A stretch of 6,059 bases of DNA from the NCBI GenBank assembly GCA_913056425.1, contig CAJXLR010000115.1, positions 1 through 6,059 on the forward strand, read 5' to 3'. Made by a program: the position numbers and the translations under genes. The notes below the pieces were generated by a model. That model searched no databases, had not been told where the DNA came from, and saw only the letters and a list, made by a program, of their open reading frames with translations. Origin of the DNA: an uncultured Bacteroidota bacterium (lineage in GTDB: Bacteria > Bacteroidota > Bacteroidia > NS11-12g > UBA9320). Below, piece after piece: positions 1 to 5,779 of this stretch; position 1 is the first letter of the stretch; each line of letters begins with the position of its first letter.

Positions 1-2
1 CA

Positions 3-194
3 CTCCATCCGGGGTCGGGCGACAGTGTAGGTTTCAATACATACGATTTGAACAACAACTTACGAATGATTTTTTACCCTGCAGTATTAGGGTGGATATT
101 GATTGGAATATGGATTGGTCAACTCACATCTCGAGTTGATCTAATTAGTTTTAAGCGGTTATGGAAAGATATCGAAAAACCACACTTGGTATAG
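3..194 (+). CDS. ccmC: CcmC heme exporter/handling protein, C-terminal fragment
   Basis: This is the last 63 codons of an open frame entering from the left edge, ending in TAG at 192-194. CcmC is the polytopic membrane protein of the WWD family that presents heme to CcmE in System I cytochrome c maturation. The fragment opens with Leu-His-Pro-Gly, matching the second heme-ligand histidine region of CcmC (Thr-Leu-His-Gln-Gly, His184, in E. coli). A polar external loop (about residues 5-20) follows, then one last membrane helix (about residues 23-40, FYPAVLGWILIGIWIG) and a short basic cytoplasmic tail (residues 44-63). The WWD motif and the first histidine would lie upstream of the window. The 3' end overlaps the next gene by 34 nt. 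The family call rests on the His-Pro-Gly/final-helix pattern plus the ccmD-ccmE-ccmF genes that follow. Annotators may call it ccsA or 'cytochrome c assembly protein', since the two families share a Pfam domain. Confidence 0.85.
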   Translation, partial: LHPGSGDSVGFNTYDLNNNLRMIFYPAVLGWILIGIWIGQLTSRVDLISFKRLWKDIEKPHLV

Positions 195-379
195 CGCTAA
201 TGCTATTGTCGCAGCTCGTCTTTGCAGACAATGAAGCTGGAAGAGACCTGTTTTTCCGTTCAGGAAAATACTTCGTTGTGGCAGGAGTTTTAGTCATCCT
301 TTTTGTTGTGTTGTTTGTTTATTTGATAATGGTTGACCGCAAAGTTTCGAAACTAGAAAAAGACGATCGTGAACATTAA
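161..379 (+). CDS. CcmD-like small membrane protein
   Basis: This 72-residue protein has two hydrophobic segments. Residues 8-22 look like a signal peptide core ending in Val-Phe-Ala before Asp23. Residues 37-57 form one clear transmembrane helix, followed by the charged tail DRKVSKLEKDDREH. The helix plus 'DRKxxKLEK' tail is the usual form of the CcmD-like protein lying between ccmC and ccmE in Bacteroidota. CcmD in other bacteria is a one-helix protein that helps release heme-loaded CcmE from the CcmABC complex. That role is known for the family and inferred here. The start at 161 lies inside ccmC (34-nt overlap) with no strong ribosome binding site, so translation may be coupled to ccmC. 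The next Met (position 200) would remove most of the signal segment, so 161 is preferred. Its stop overlaps the ccmE start by 11 nt. Sequence similarity to proteobacterial CcmD is too low to be sure of the function. Confidence 0.8.
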   Translation: MERYRKTTLGIALMLLSQLVFADNEAGRDLFFRSGKYFVVAGVLVILFVVLFVYLIMVDRKVSKLEKDDREH

Positions 380-734
380 GCACATAGTAATTCTGATAAT
401 CATCGCCATCGGTATCGGTGCAATCGTTGCAACGTATGGTGATTCAAGCACTACGGTAAATTTTGAGCAGGCGGCAAAAAATCCGGATAAAAGCTATCAC
501 GTAAAGACAACCCTCGTTAAAGACCGCGAGATTGAATACGACCCCCAGGTAGACCCAGAAAAGTTTGTTTTCTACGGTCAAGACGACGCGGGTAACATCC
601 GTCGAGTTATTTGCCTAAAGGAAAAACCTTTCGACTTTGAACGAGCTGAAGAGATTAAGGTAATTGGTCATGTGAGTGGAGAAGATGAGTTCATTGCCAC
701 CGATTTCCAAACTAAGTGCCCAAGTAAGTACTAA
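369..734 (+). CDS. ccmE: CcmE heme chaperone, CxxxY type
   Basis: CcmE receives heme from CcmC outside the cytoplasmic membrane and passes it to CcmF for attachment to apocytochrome c. The protein is 121 residues. It has an N-terminal membrane anchor (about residues 5-22, a run of Ile/Val/Gly/Ala) and then a soluble strand-rich OB-fold-like domain (about 30-115). The last five residues are Cys117-Pro-Ser-Lys-Tyr121. Classical CcmE binds heme through His in an HxxxY motif. Here cysteine stands at that place, giving CxxxY, and the protein stops right at the tyrosine without the usual flexible C-terminal tail. Another cysteine, Cys82, lies mid-domain. The start is GTG at 369, overlapping the previous gene by 11 nt. 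No ATG lies upstream of the membrane anchor in this frame, so GTG is the reasonable choice. A 22-nt gap separates it from ccmF. The identification is firm from order, topology and the C-terminal motif. Confidence 0.92.
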   Translation: MNIKHIVILIIIAIGIGAIVATYGDSSTTVNFEQAAKNPDKSYHVKTTLVKDREIEYDPQVDPEKFVFYGQDDAGNIRRVICLKEKPFDFERAEEIKVIGHVSGEDEFIATDFQTKCPSKY

Positions 735-756
735 AACGAAGTAGAAGACATCTAGT

Positions 757-3375
757 ATGGAAGTCATTCAGTTTACCGGCGAGCATCTAGGCATTGGTAA
801 TTTAGGCCACCTTTTTGTTGTGATGAGTTTTGTGACTGCGCTTTTCGGAGCTTTTAGTTACGCAATTCACATAAAACATAAAGAAGAGTCGACCAGGCAA
901 ATCGCGCGAGGTGCGTTTTTCCTACACTTCATAAGTGTAATCGGAATCATTGTATCCCTCTTCTCTATTATTTATAACCATTACTTTGAATATCAGTACG
1001 CTTGGCAACACTCATCACTTTCGTTGCCCACGCACTACATGATCAGTTGTTTCTGGGAAGGCCAAGAAGGAAGTTTCTTGCTTTGGTTGTTCTGGGAAGC
1101 CGTGTTGGGACTAGCACTCGTCCTGCGACCAAATAAATGGGAATCACCGGTATTGGCTGTGATTTTACTATCGCAAGCAGTTTTGAGTTCCATGCTTTTA
1201 GGAATCGAGATCTCTTGGTTAAACGACTTTAAGTTTGGTAGCAGTCCATTCATCTTGTTAAGAGAGGCCGATCCATCTGTCTTGGACATTCCGGTTTTGG
1301 CCATGCAAGGAATTCCGAAATCGGAATACATGAAAGTTATTACCGACGGAACCGGTTTAAATCCGTTGCTTCAAAACTACTGGATGGTTATCCACCCACC
1401 GACTTTATTCTTTGGTTTTGCAACCACCATAGTTCCCTTTGCGTTTGCGATTGCAGGTCTTTGGACACGACAATACAAAGAATGGATGAAGCCGGCTTTA
1501 CCCTGGGCTTTGATCTCAGTTATGGTATTGGGCGCCGGGATTATGATGGGTGGCATATGGGCTTATGAGAGCTTAAGTTTTGGAGGATATTGGGCTTGGG
1601 ATCCTGTTGAGAATGCATCACTTATCCCTTGGCTTGTGCTGATAGCGGGTATTCATGTGATGATTATAAATCGGTCAACTGGATCATCGCTCATCTTATC
1701 TTACCTCTTAATCCTTGGAACATTCGTATTGGTACTTTATGCAACTTTCCTCACACGCAGCGGGGTGCTTGGGGACAGTTCAGTGCATTCGTTCACGGAT
1801 TTAGGTTTATCACAACAGCTTCTGGTGTTCTTAATCATGTTTGTCTTGTTACCGGTTATGGTTTCGTTCAAGTACAACCGAGCGAGAGCACTTTACGGAA
1901 TTTCATTCTTGGTTATTCTTGTGATTAACATCCTGGCTGGACGCTTTATAACGTGGTTGAATATTCTATACCTGATTGGTTCAGCCGTTGCATTCTTTCA
2001 AAACCTTTCACTCCATTTGCCACTAAGTAAAACAGAGGAGAAAGTATACAGCCGAGAGTTTTGGATGTTCGTTGGTTCACTGATTCTGTTGCTTTCAGCA
2101 ATACAGGTTTTCAGCACCACCAGCATACCGGTCTTCAATAAGATTACCTCCTCCTTAGATTGGTTCTTTGGGACCTTATACGATTGGACTAACATCGAAG
2201 TATTCAAGAACATGGCCACCGGACAAATCGCAGAACCGATTGACCGTGAAGGCCATTATAACAAGTGGCAACTACCAATAGCGGTTGTAATCGCAATTCT
2301 GTCCGGGATTACTCAATTCTTTGCCTACAAGAAAACCAACCCGGGATACTTCAATAAGCATTTGACTATCACTACTGCCGCATCGATTGTTCTCACAGCT
2401 CTTTTTATGCCTTTGTTTGGACTCGGATTCAGCGACGGGTTCATGCTTATTCTGTTCTTGTTCGCAAGCGCTTTTGCCATTGTGGGGAACGCTTGGTTCG
2501 TAATCAAAGTTCTTCGTTTCAAGATAAGCGTTAGTGGTGCGGCAATCGCACACATCGGTTTTGGACTAATGATGATAGGTGTGTTGGTTAGTTCTGCGAA
2601 AAAGCATGTCATTTCACAGAATCAACGGTACAACTATGGTTCAAACTTCACAACACAAGACAACCGAGAAAACATCTTGTTGTACAAAGATGTGCCCTAT
2701 AAAATGGCTCAATACGTAGTAACTTTTAAAGGGGACACAATGATTGGCCCGGACACCTATTATGAAGTTCATTACCAAGATACTAGCTCAAACGAGACAT
2801 TCTCATTGTACCCGAATGCGCAGTTTAACGAGCAGCAAGGATTAATGCCAAACCCAGACACAAGGCACTACTTAACCAAGGACATTTATACGCATGTCTC
2901 GATGGTGCCAAAAGGTCAAGAAGGAGAATGGGAAGCAGACACGGTGGTTACTATGGATATTGGAGATACGATAATATCGAACCGTTCTTGGGTGATTTTA
3001 GAAGGCATTGACCAAGTTCTCGGTGATACAATTAGTGCGGATCTAGCCGGTCATCAGCTAAACATAGCTCGCCTAAAAGTGGTGAACGGCGATTCTACTG
3101 TAATTGCTCGACCGGTATTTGGTGTGAAAGATAGCATCAATTACTACAACATTTTCTCAGTAGCAGAAAAAGCAAAGATTCGATTCAACTACTCTCCCAC
3201 GATTAAGGATGGAAAACCGGTACACGAAATCACAACGGAAGTTCAACCGCCTCGTTACATCGTGATGAAGGCAATCGTGTTTCCGTACATCAACCTATTG
3301 TGGCTCGGAACAGTGGTAACCTTATTCGGTTTCTTCTTATCGATATTAAAAAGACGCCAACAGAGTAAACGATGA
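757..3375 (+). CDS. ccmF: CcmF/CcsA-type cytochrome c heme lyase subunit
   Basis: CcmF is the membrane core of the heme lyase that takes heme from CcmE and joins it to the CxxCH cysteines of apocytochrome c. The 872-residue product has many hydrophobic helices. Its tryptophan-rich WWD segment lies around residues 268-292 (core GGYWAWDPVENASL). Four histidines match the CcmF scheme: His213 (VIHPP, external), His300 (GIHVMI, in membrane), His343 (SVHSF, external) and His599 (AHIGFGLMMIGV, in membrane). The first three spacings (87 and 43) nearly equal those of E. coli CcmF (88 and 42). Between His343 and His599 there are about 70 extra residues, and a large external domain (about 617-838) precedes a last helix (about 839-863). 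E. coli CcmF is about 650 residues, so this is a long form, as is common in Bacteroidota. The ATG at 757 gives a full first helix. The stop overlaps the next start as ATGA, suggesting translational coupling. Confidence 0.95.
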   Translation: MEVIQFTGEHLGIGNLGHLFVVMSFVTALFGAFSYAIHIKHKEESTRQIARGAFFLHFISVIGIIVSLFSIIYNHYFEYQYAWQHSSLSLPTHYMISCFWEGQEGSFLLWLFWEAVLGLALVLRPNKWESPVLAVILLSQAVLSSMLLGIEISWLNDFKFGSSPFILLREADPSVLDIPVLAMQGIPKSEYMKVITDGTGLNPLLQNYWMVIHPPTLFFGFATTIVPFAFAIAGLWTRQYKEWMKPALPWALISVMVLGAGIMMGGIWAYESLSFGGYWAWDPVENASLIPWLVLIAGIHVMIINRSTGSSLILSYLLILGTFVLVLYATFLTRSGVLGDSSVHSFTDLGLSQQLLVFLIMFVLLPVMVSFKYNRARALYGISFLVILVINILAGRFITWLNILYLIGSAVAFFQNLSLHLPLSKTEEKVYSREFWMFVGSLILLLSAIQVFSTTSIPVFNKITSSLDWFFGTLYDWTNIEVFKNMATGQIAEPIDREGHYNKWQLPIAVVIAILSGITQFFAYKKTNPGYFNKHLTITTAASIVLTALFMPLFGLGFSDGFMLILFLFASAFAIVGNAWFVIKVLRFKISVSGAAIAHIGFGLMMIGVLVSSAKKHVISQNQRYNYGSNFTTQDNRENILLYKDVPYKMAQYVVTFKGDTMIGPDTYYEVHYQDTSSNETFSLYPNAQFNEQQGLMPNPDTRHYLTKDIYTHVSMVPKGQEGEWEADTVVTMDIGDTIISNRSWVILEGIDQVLGDTISADLAGHQLNIARLKVVNGDSTVIARPVFGVKDSINYYNIFSVAEKAKIRFNYSPTIKDGKPVHEITTEVQPPRYIVMKAIVFPYINLLWLGTVVTLFGFFLSILKRRQQSKR

Positions 3376-4142
3376 AACTCCGATTTACTATAATCGGAAG
3401 TGGGAATGTTGCTTGGCATATGGCTCATGCCTTGGACCATGCCGGCCACAACATCCTCCAAGTCATTAGCAAGACCGAATCGAATGCGAAAGCATTGGCA
3501 TCGAAATTTGGCAGTTACTTCGGAACAGATTTATCGAAGACCGACCCCAAAGCAGACATTGTTCTGATTGCGGTAAATGATGATGCATTAGAAAAAGTGG
3601 CTAATGAACTGCCACAGTTCAACCAGTTACTCGTGCATACCTGCGGATCCAAGCCTATGGAAGCACTTGAAATAGCGAGTAAACGATTTGGCATCTTCTA
3701 TCCACTGCAGACTTTCTCCAAGTCGGATGCGGTAGACATCTACACGACACCATTTTTCATAGAAGCGCACCAAAATAGCGACTTAAGTATACTTCAAAAA
3801 GCAGCTGTTAGCATCTCAAATAATGTTCATTTTGGAAATTATGAAGATCGACTAAAATATCATCTAGCGGCGGTATTCGCGAACAACTTTAGCAATCACA
3901 TGTTTACCCTGGCGAAGAACATTTTGGAGAAAAGTGGACTTGAATTCGATGTCCTTAAACCTATTGTTCTATCTACAGCGAAAAAAGTACAGTCCTTGGA
4001 TCCGGCATCCGCACAAACTGGACCTGCTCGACGAGACGATAGGGAGACCATGAATAATCATAAGGAATTGCTTCAAGATCAACCCGAGTGGTTGCATCTA
4101 TATAACTTACTGAGTGAATCGATTAAGAAATACTCTAGTTGA
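3372..4142 (+). CDS. Rossmann-like / DUF2520 domain oxidoreductase-like protein
   Basis: This is a 256-residue soluble protein without a signal peptide. Residues 5-16 (FTIIGSGNVAWH) form a beta strand plus glycine-rich loop of the GxGNVxxH type, as in NAD(P)-binding Rossmann folds. Other conserved-looking blocks are LIAVNDDAL (65-73), VHTCGS (88-93), FYPLQTFSK (109-117), AVFANNFSNHM (167-177) and TGPARRDD (216-223). This layout, an N-terminal Rossmann domain plus an all-helical C-terminal DUF2520 domain, is that of a widespread family distantly related to ProC-type and F420-dependent NADP reductases. Its substrate is not established. The ATG overlaps the ccmF stop by 4 nt, so it is probably expressed with the cytochrome c maturation genes. 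Whether it acts in that pathway or is only a co-transcribed passenger cannot be told. The coding frame looks intact. The family call is strong; the catalytic activity is unknown. Confidence 0.88.
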   Translation: MKLRFTIIGSGNVAWHMAHALDHAGHNILQVISKTESNAKALASKFGSYFGTDLSKTDPKADIVLIAVNDDALEKVANELPQFNQLLVHTCGSKPMEALEIASKRFGIFYPLQTFSKSDAVDIYTTPFFIEAHQNSDLSILQKAAVSISNNVHFGNYEDRLKYHLAAVFANNFSNHMFTLAKNILEKSGLEFDVLKPIVLSTAKKVQSLDPASAQTGPARRDDRETMNNHKELLQDQPEWLHLYNLLSESIKKYSS

Positions 4143-4231
4143 CTATTAAAGTCAATTCATATGTGGTATTGCCCCTAAAACTTTCTCCTAGCCTCTGGCA
4201 GGCCAATTGAGTTCAACATGGTAAACAGGCC
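4143..4231 (+). other. Short intergenic spacer after the ccm operon
   Basis: These 89 bases separate the operon from the next gene on the same strand. A small inverted repeat (TTGAC at 4139-4143, GTCAA at 4151-4155, 7-nt loop) straddles the DUF2520 stop codon. At 5 bp and without a following T-run, it is too weak to call a terminator. The heptamer CAGGCCA occurs twice (4199-4205 and 4226-4232), the second copy abutting the next start codon. No convincing Bacteroidota promoter (TTTG, then TAnnTTTG about 19 bases later) is seen, so the following gene could be read through from the operon or use an unrecognised promoter. Confidence 0.4.
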
Positions 4232-4813
4232 ATGAAAACTTTACTCAACCTTTCTCTTTTATTATCCTTATTACCCAATTATTCATTCGCATCCGAATCA
4301 AAGGTGTTTTACCCAGAATTCGAATTCAGGCAGTCGCTACTGTCGAATAAATATGCGCTAACCCAGCTTGATGGAAGACTGACTACCGGAAACTTTGTAT
4401 GCGGTATGAGCTATACCAAGTACCTATATGGTTCGATATACACTTCTATGTCGTTTGAAACAATAGACTTCGAAATTGTAGGGATATCGTCTACCCCCTC
4501 TAAACCGACCATATTTTCGTTTACCCTGGGGCTCATGCATGATTTGCGCAGCACCAAATCCTATCCTCAATACACCTCTACACTCAGCCGTCAATTCGCC
4601 TCGGAATCCATAGTCAAAGCAAAGGCTCGGTATATAGGATCTCCAAATTTTAATGGTAGAACAGAATTAGTCTTGTCTGCTCTTCATCCTATTTATCGAA
4701 AGAAGGATGCTTCAGTCTTTATCGGGCTATACGGCATGGTTGCCTCATATCGCAGCGACTACACGAACATTCCGATGGAGTCTTTTGGGTTTACAGGACG
4801 TGTTCAAATCTGA
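4232..4813 (+). CDS. Hypothetical secreted strand-rich protein
   Basis: This is a 193-residue protein I do not recognise. Residues 1-20 are a typical Sec signal peptide: Lys2, a leucine-rich core, then Tyr-Ser-Phe-Ala with likely cleavage before Ser21. The first mature residue is not cysteine, so it is not a lipoprotein. The mature part has repeated short stretches with alternating aromatic/hydrophobic and polar residues (for example 68-83, 94-102, 161-173 and the C-terminal FGFTGRVQI), separated by polar turns. This pattern suggests beta strands, as in a small outer-membrane barrel or a periplasmic beta protein. There is a single cysteine (Cys58 region, GNFVCGMSY). No catalytic motif is visible, and it lacks a C-terminal sorting domain of the type IX secretion kind. 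It lies 89 nt downstream of the operon on the same strand. Coding is supported by the signal peptide and uninterrupted frame; function is unknown. Confidence 0.7.
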   Translation: MKTLLNLSLLLSLLPNYSFASESKVFYPEFEFRQSLLSNKYALTQLDGRLTTGNFVCGMSYTKYLYGSIYTSMSFETIDFEIVGISSTPSKPTIFSFTLGLMHDLRSTKSYPQYTSTLSRQFASESIVKAKARYIGSPNFNGRTELVLSALHPIYRKKDASVFIGLYGMVASYRSDYTNIPMESFGFTGRVQI

Positions 4814-4849
4814 TATAACGAATATCATATGGAGATTCTCGAATCGCTA

Positions 4850-4894
4850 AATCAAGCGGATAGTGTTGCATCGACACTTGATTTGTCATGACAA
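4850..4894. repeat. Bulged stem-loop followed by a 12-bp perfect palindrome
   Basis: AATCAA (4850-4855) and GTGT (4863-4866) pair with ACAC (4874-4877) and TTGATT (4878-4883). This makes a 10-bp stem with a 7-base bulge and a 7-base loop. It is followed directly by the self-complementary 12-mer TTGTCATGACAA (4883-4894). The pair lies about 40-80 nt after the hypothetical secreted protein gene. It could be a weak terminator or a dimeric-regulator site. No T-run follows closely, so a classical intrinsic terminator is not supported. Confidence 0.35.
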
Positions 4895-5048
4895 CCTAAC
4901 ATCAATGTAACATTTTTGTTGACTTTACAATTTAATAACATTTACTTTACGGGGTATTTAAGTGTAAAATTGTATGAAAGTATAATTTTATTTGCCCTAA
5001 CTAGGGACCATGTTTTGTTGCTATCAATGAATAAACATTACACACACA

Positions 5049-5174
5049 CCCCTCCCACACCAAAGACAAAACTGTCTAAGACACTGTTTTTTGTCTTTTG
5101 TTTAGGAATGATTTCTAAACAAAAAGACAAAAAACCGTGTCTTAGGCAGTTTTGTCTTCTTGGTGTGGGAGAGG
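5049..5174. repeat. Long nearly perfect inverted repeat (126-nt hairpin, MITE-like or structured RNA)
   Basis: The left arm (5049-5105) and right arm (5115-5174) are reverse complements with 54 matches over 57 aligned positions. There are three substitutions (5051/5172, 5075/5146, 5085/5136) and three unpaired bases on the right arm: a two-base bulge near 5158-5159 and one extra A in 5121-5125. The tip can pair further (GAA 5106-5108 with TTT 5112-5114, one a G-T wobble), leaving a three-base loop. The outer end is CTCCCACACCAA against TTGG-TGTGGGAG. Each arm contains its own inverted repeat: AAAGACAAAAC at 5062-5072 with GTTTTTTGTCTTT at 5086-5098, and the odd palindrome TGTCTAAGACA at 5073-5083. 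No clear target-site duplication is seen at the ends. A transcript from either strand would fold into one very long hairpin. This is far longer than a usual terminator. A non-autonomous mobile element, a structured RNA or a bidirectional terminator are all possible. Confidence 0.85.
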
Positions 5175-5228
5175 CATAAGGAGTCAGAATATATTAGTAA
5201 ACACAGTACCATATTAGAGCATAGCAAA

Positions 5229-5262
5229 CTTCAAAAGAGACCACCACAAAATTTGAAGGTGG
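5229..5262 (+). other. Candidate H-type RNA pseudoknot
   Basis: CTTCAAA (5229-5235) can pair with TTTGAAG (5252-5258), and CCACC (5241-5245) can pair with GGTGG (5258-5262). The order of the four segments is crossing, as in an H-type pseudoknot, with one G (5258) shared between stems. A further AGCATA/TATGCT pair (5218-5223, 5280-5285) could close the whole element. In AT-rich DNA such short pairings can arise by chance, so this is a weak structural candidate only. Confidence 0.2.
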
Positions 5263-5375
5263 ATTTTAAGGCAAAATTTTATGCTGAATTAGAATATGAT
5301 GAAAAACAAATACAAAAATCGTCCATGTTTTGAGATATTTAAGAAAAACCAGTTTATACAAGCTGTTCAGAGAAA

Positions 5376-5389
5376 TTTTATTAATAAAA
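5376..5389. repeat. 14-bp AT-only palindrome
   Basis: TTTTATTAATAAAA is exactly self-complementary and lies in the most AT-rich part of the window. A run of eight T starts about 5 bases downstream. With no G-C pair it would make a weak hairpin, so it is more likely a result of base composition than a terminator. Confidence 0.3.
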
Positions 5390-5779
5390 ATTAATTTTTT
5401 TTATAAATGTTCAGTTGCTTAGAATCATAATTTTGAATGGTAGAAACAATAAAAATAACAAATTTTTGGAACTGACAAAGTTTTTAGTGAACGTGTTTCA
5501 TCGAGTCATACAAGTTTCATGGTGAACTCCAGATGTCGAGCGACATTGATAAATGTTCGAAATGGAGGAAGTCCATTCAAAAAACCATCAAAATTTTTTG
5601 CATTTGAAAGACAACTGTTTCAAACGAGGTCGTTATTGGGAAAGTACTCATGTCGCCCCATTATTGGAAAGCCTCTCTTGAAAACAAAACTATCAAAGGG
5701 AATTTTTCGAGAACTCTTGAAGAATAAATTGTAACGGAAACGCTAAATTACGTTTCATCTTTCACTTAATCGATTTTGA

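Larger units (their letters stand above)
5175..5779. other. AT-rich stretch without a supported gene
   Basis: About 600 bases lie between the long hairpin and the truncated peptidase frame. The stretch is markedly AT-rich, most strongly at 5341-5400, where only 11 of 60 bases are G or C. The longest open frame here (5519-5734, 71 codons) would give a lysine/arginine-rich peptide with no domain pattern. I see no tRNA, rRNA, CRISPR or transposase remnant. Minor structures are a pseudoknot candidate at 5229-5262, a 14-bp AT palindrome at 5376-5389, the hexamer TTTCAT repeated 19 bases apart (5496-5501, 5515-5520), and a GAAACG/CGTTTC inverted repeat at 5737-5742 and 5751-5756. It may be old intergenic or decayed DNA. 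Confidence 0.6.

Noticed and set aside
1629..1928. 99-codon plus-strand frame within ccmF
   Set aside because: It is out of frame inside the firmly identified ccmF, and its translation lacks any family pattern.
4139..4155. Terminator after the DUF2520 gene
   Set aside because: The inverted repeat is only 5 bp (TTGAC/GTCAA), starts within the last codons and is not followed by a T-run.
4811..4827. TGATAT/ATATCA inverted repeat at the stop of the secreted-protein gene
   Set aside because: A 6-bp AT-rich stem without a T-run is too weak to call a terminator.
4895..5040. Bacteroidota-type promoter (TTTG / TAnnTTTG) before the hairpin
   Set aside because: Several TTTG and TTGAC-like words occur in the AT-rich sequence, but none has the partner element at the right spacing.
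5049..5174. Integron attC site interpretation of the long hairpin
   Set aside because: attC sites are imperfect hairpins with bulged bases, but the outer ends here lack the RYYYAAC and GTTRRRY core boxes, and no integrase or cassette layout is visible.
5049..5174. CRISPR array or tandem repeat
   Set aside because: There is only one pair of arms, in inverse orientation, with no regularly spaced direct repeats.
4916..5179. Open frame of 87 codons across the long hairpin
   Set aside because: Its second half is the translated inverted repeat itself, and the first half is AT-rich with no domain pattern. The open frame is a by-product of composition.
5519..5734. 71-codon frame giving a Lys/Arg-rich peptide
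   Set aside because: No recognisable motif, no ribosome binding site, atypical composition and AT-rich context. A second frame in the same stretch (5553-5681) looks equally protein-like, so neither is supported as a gene.
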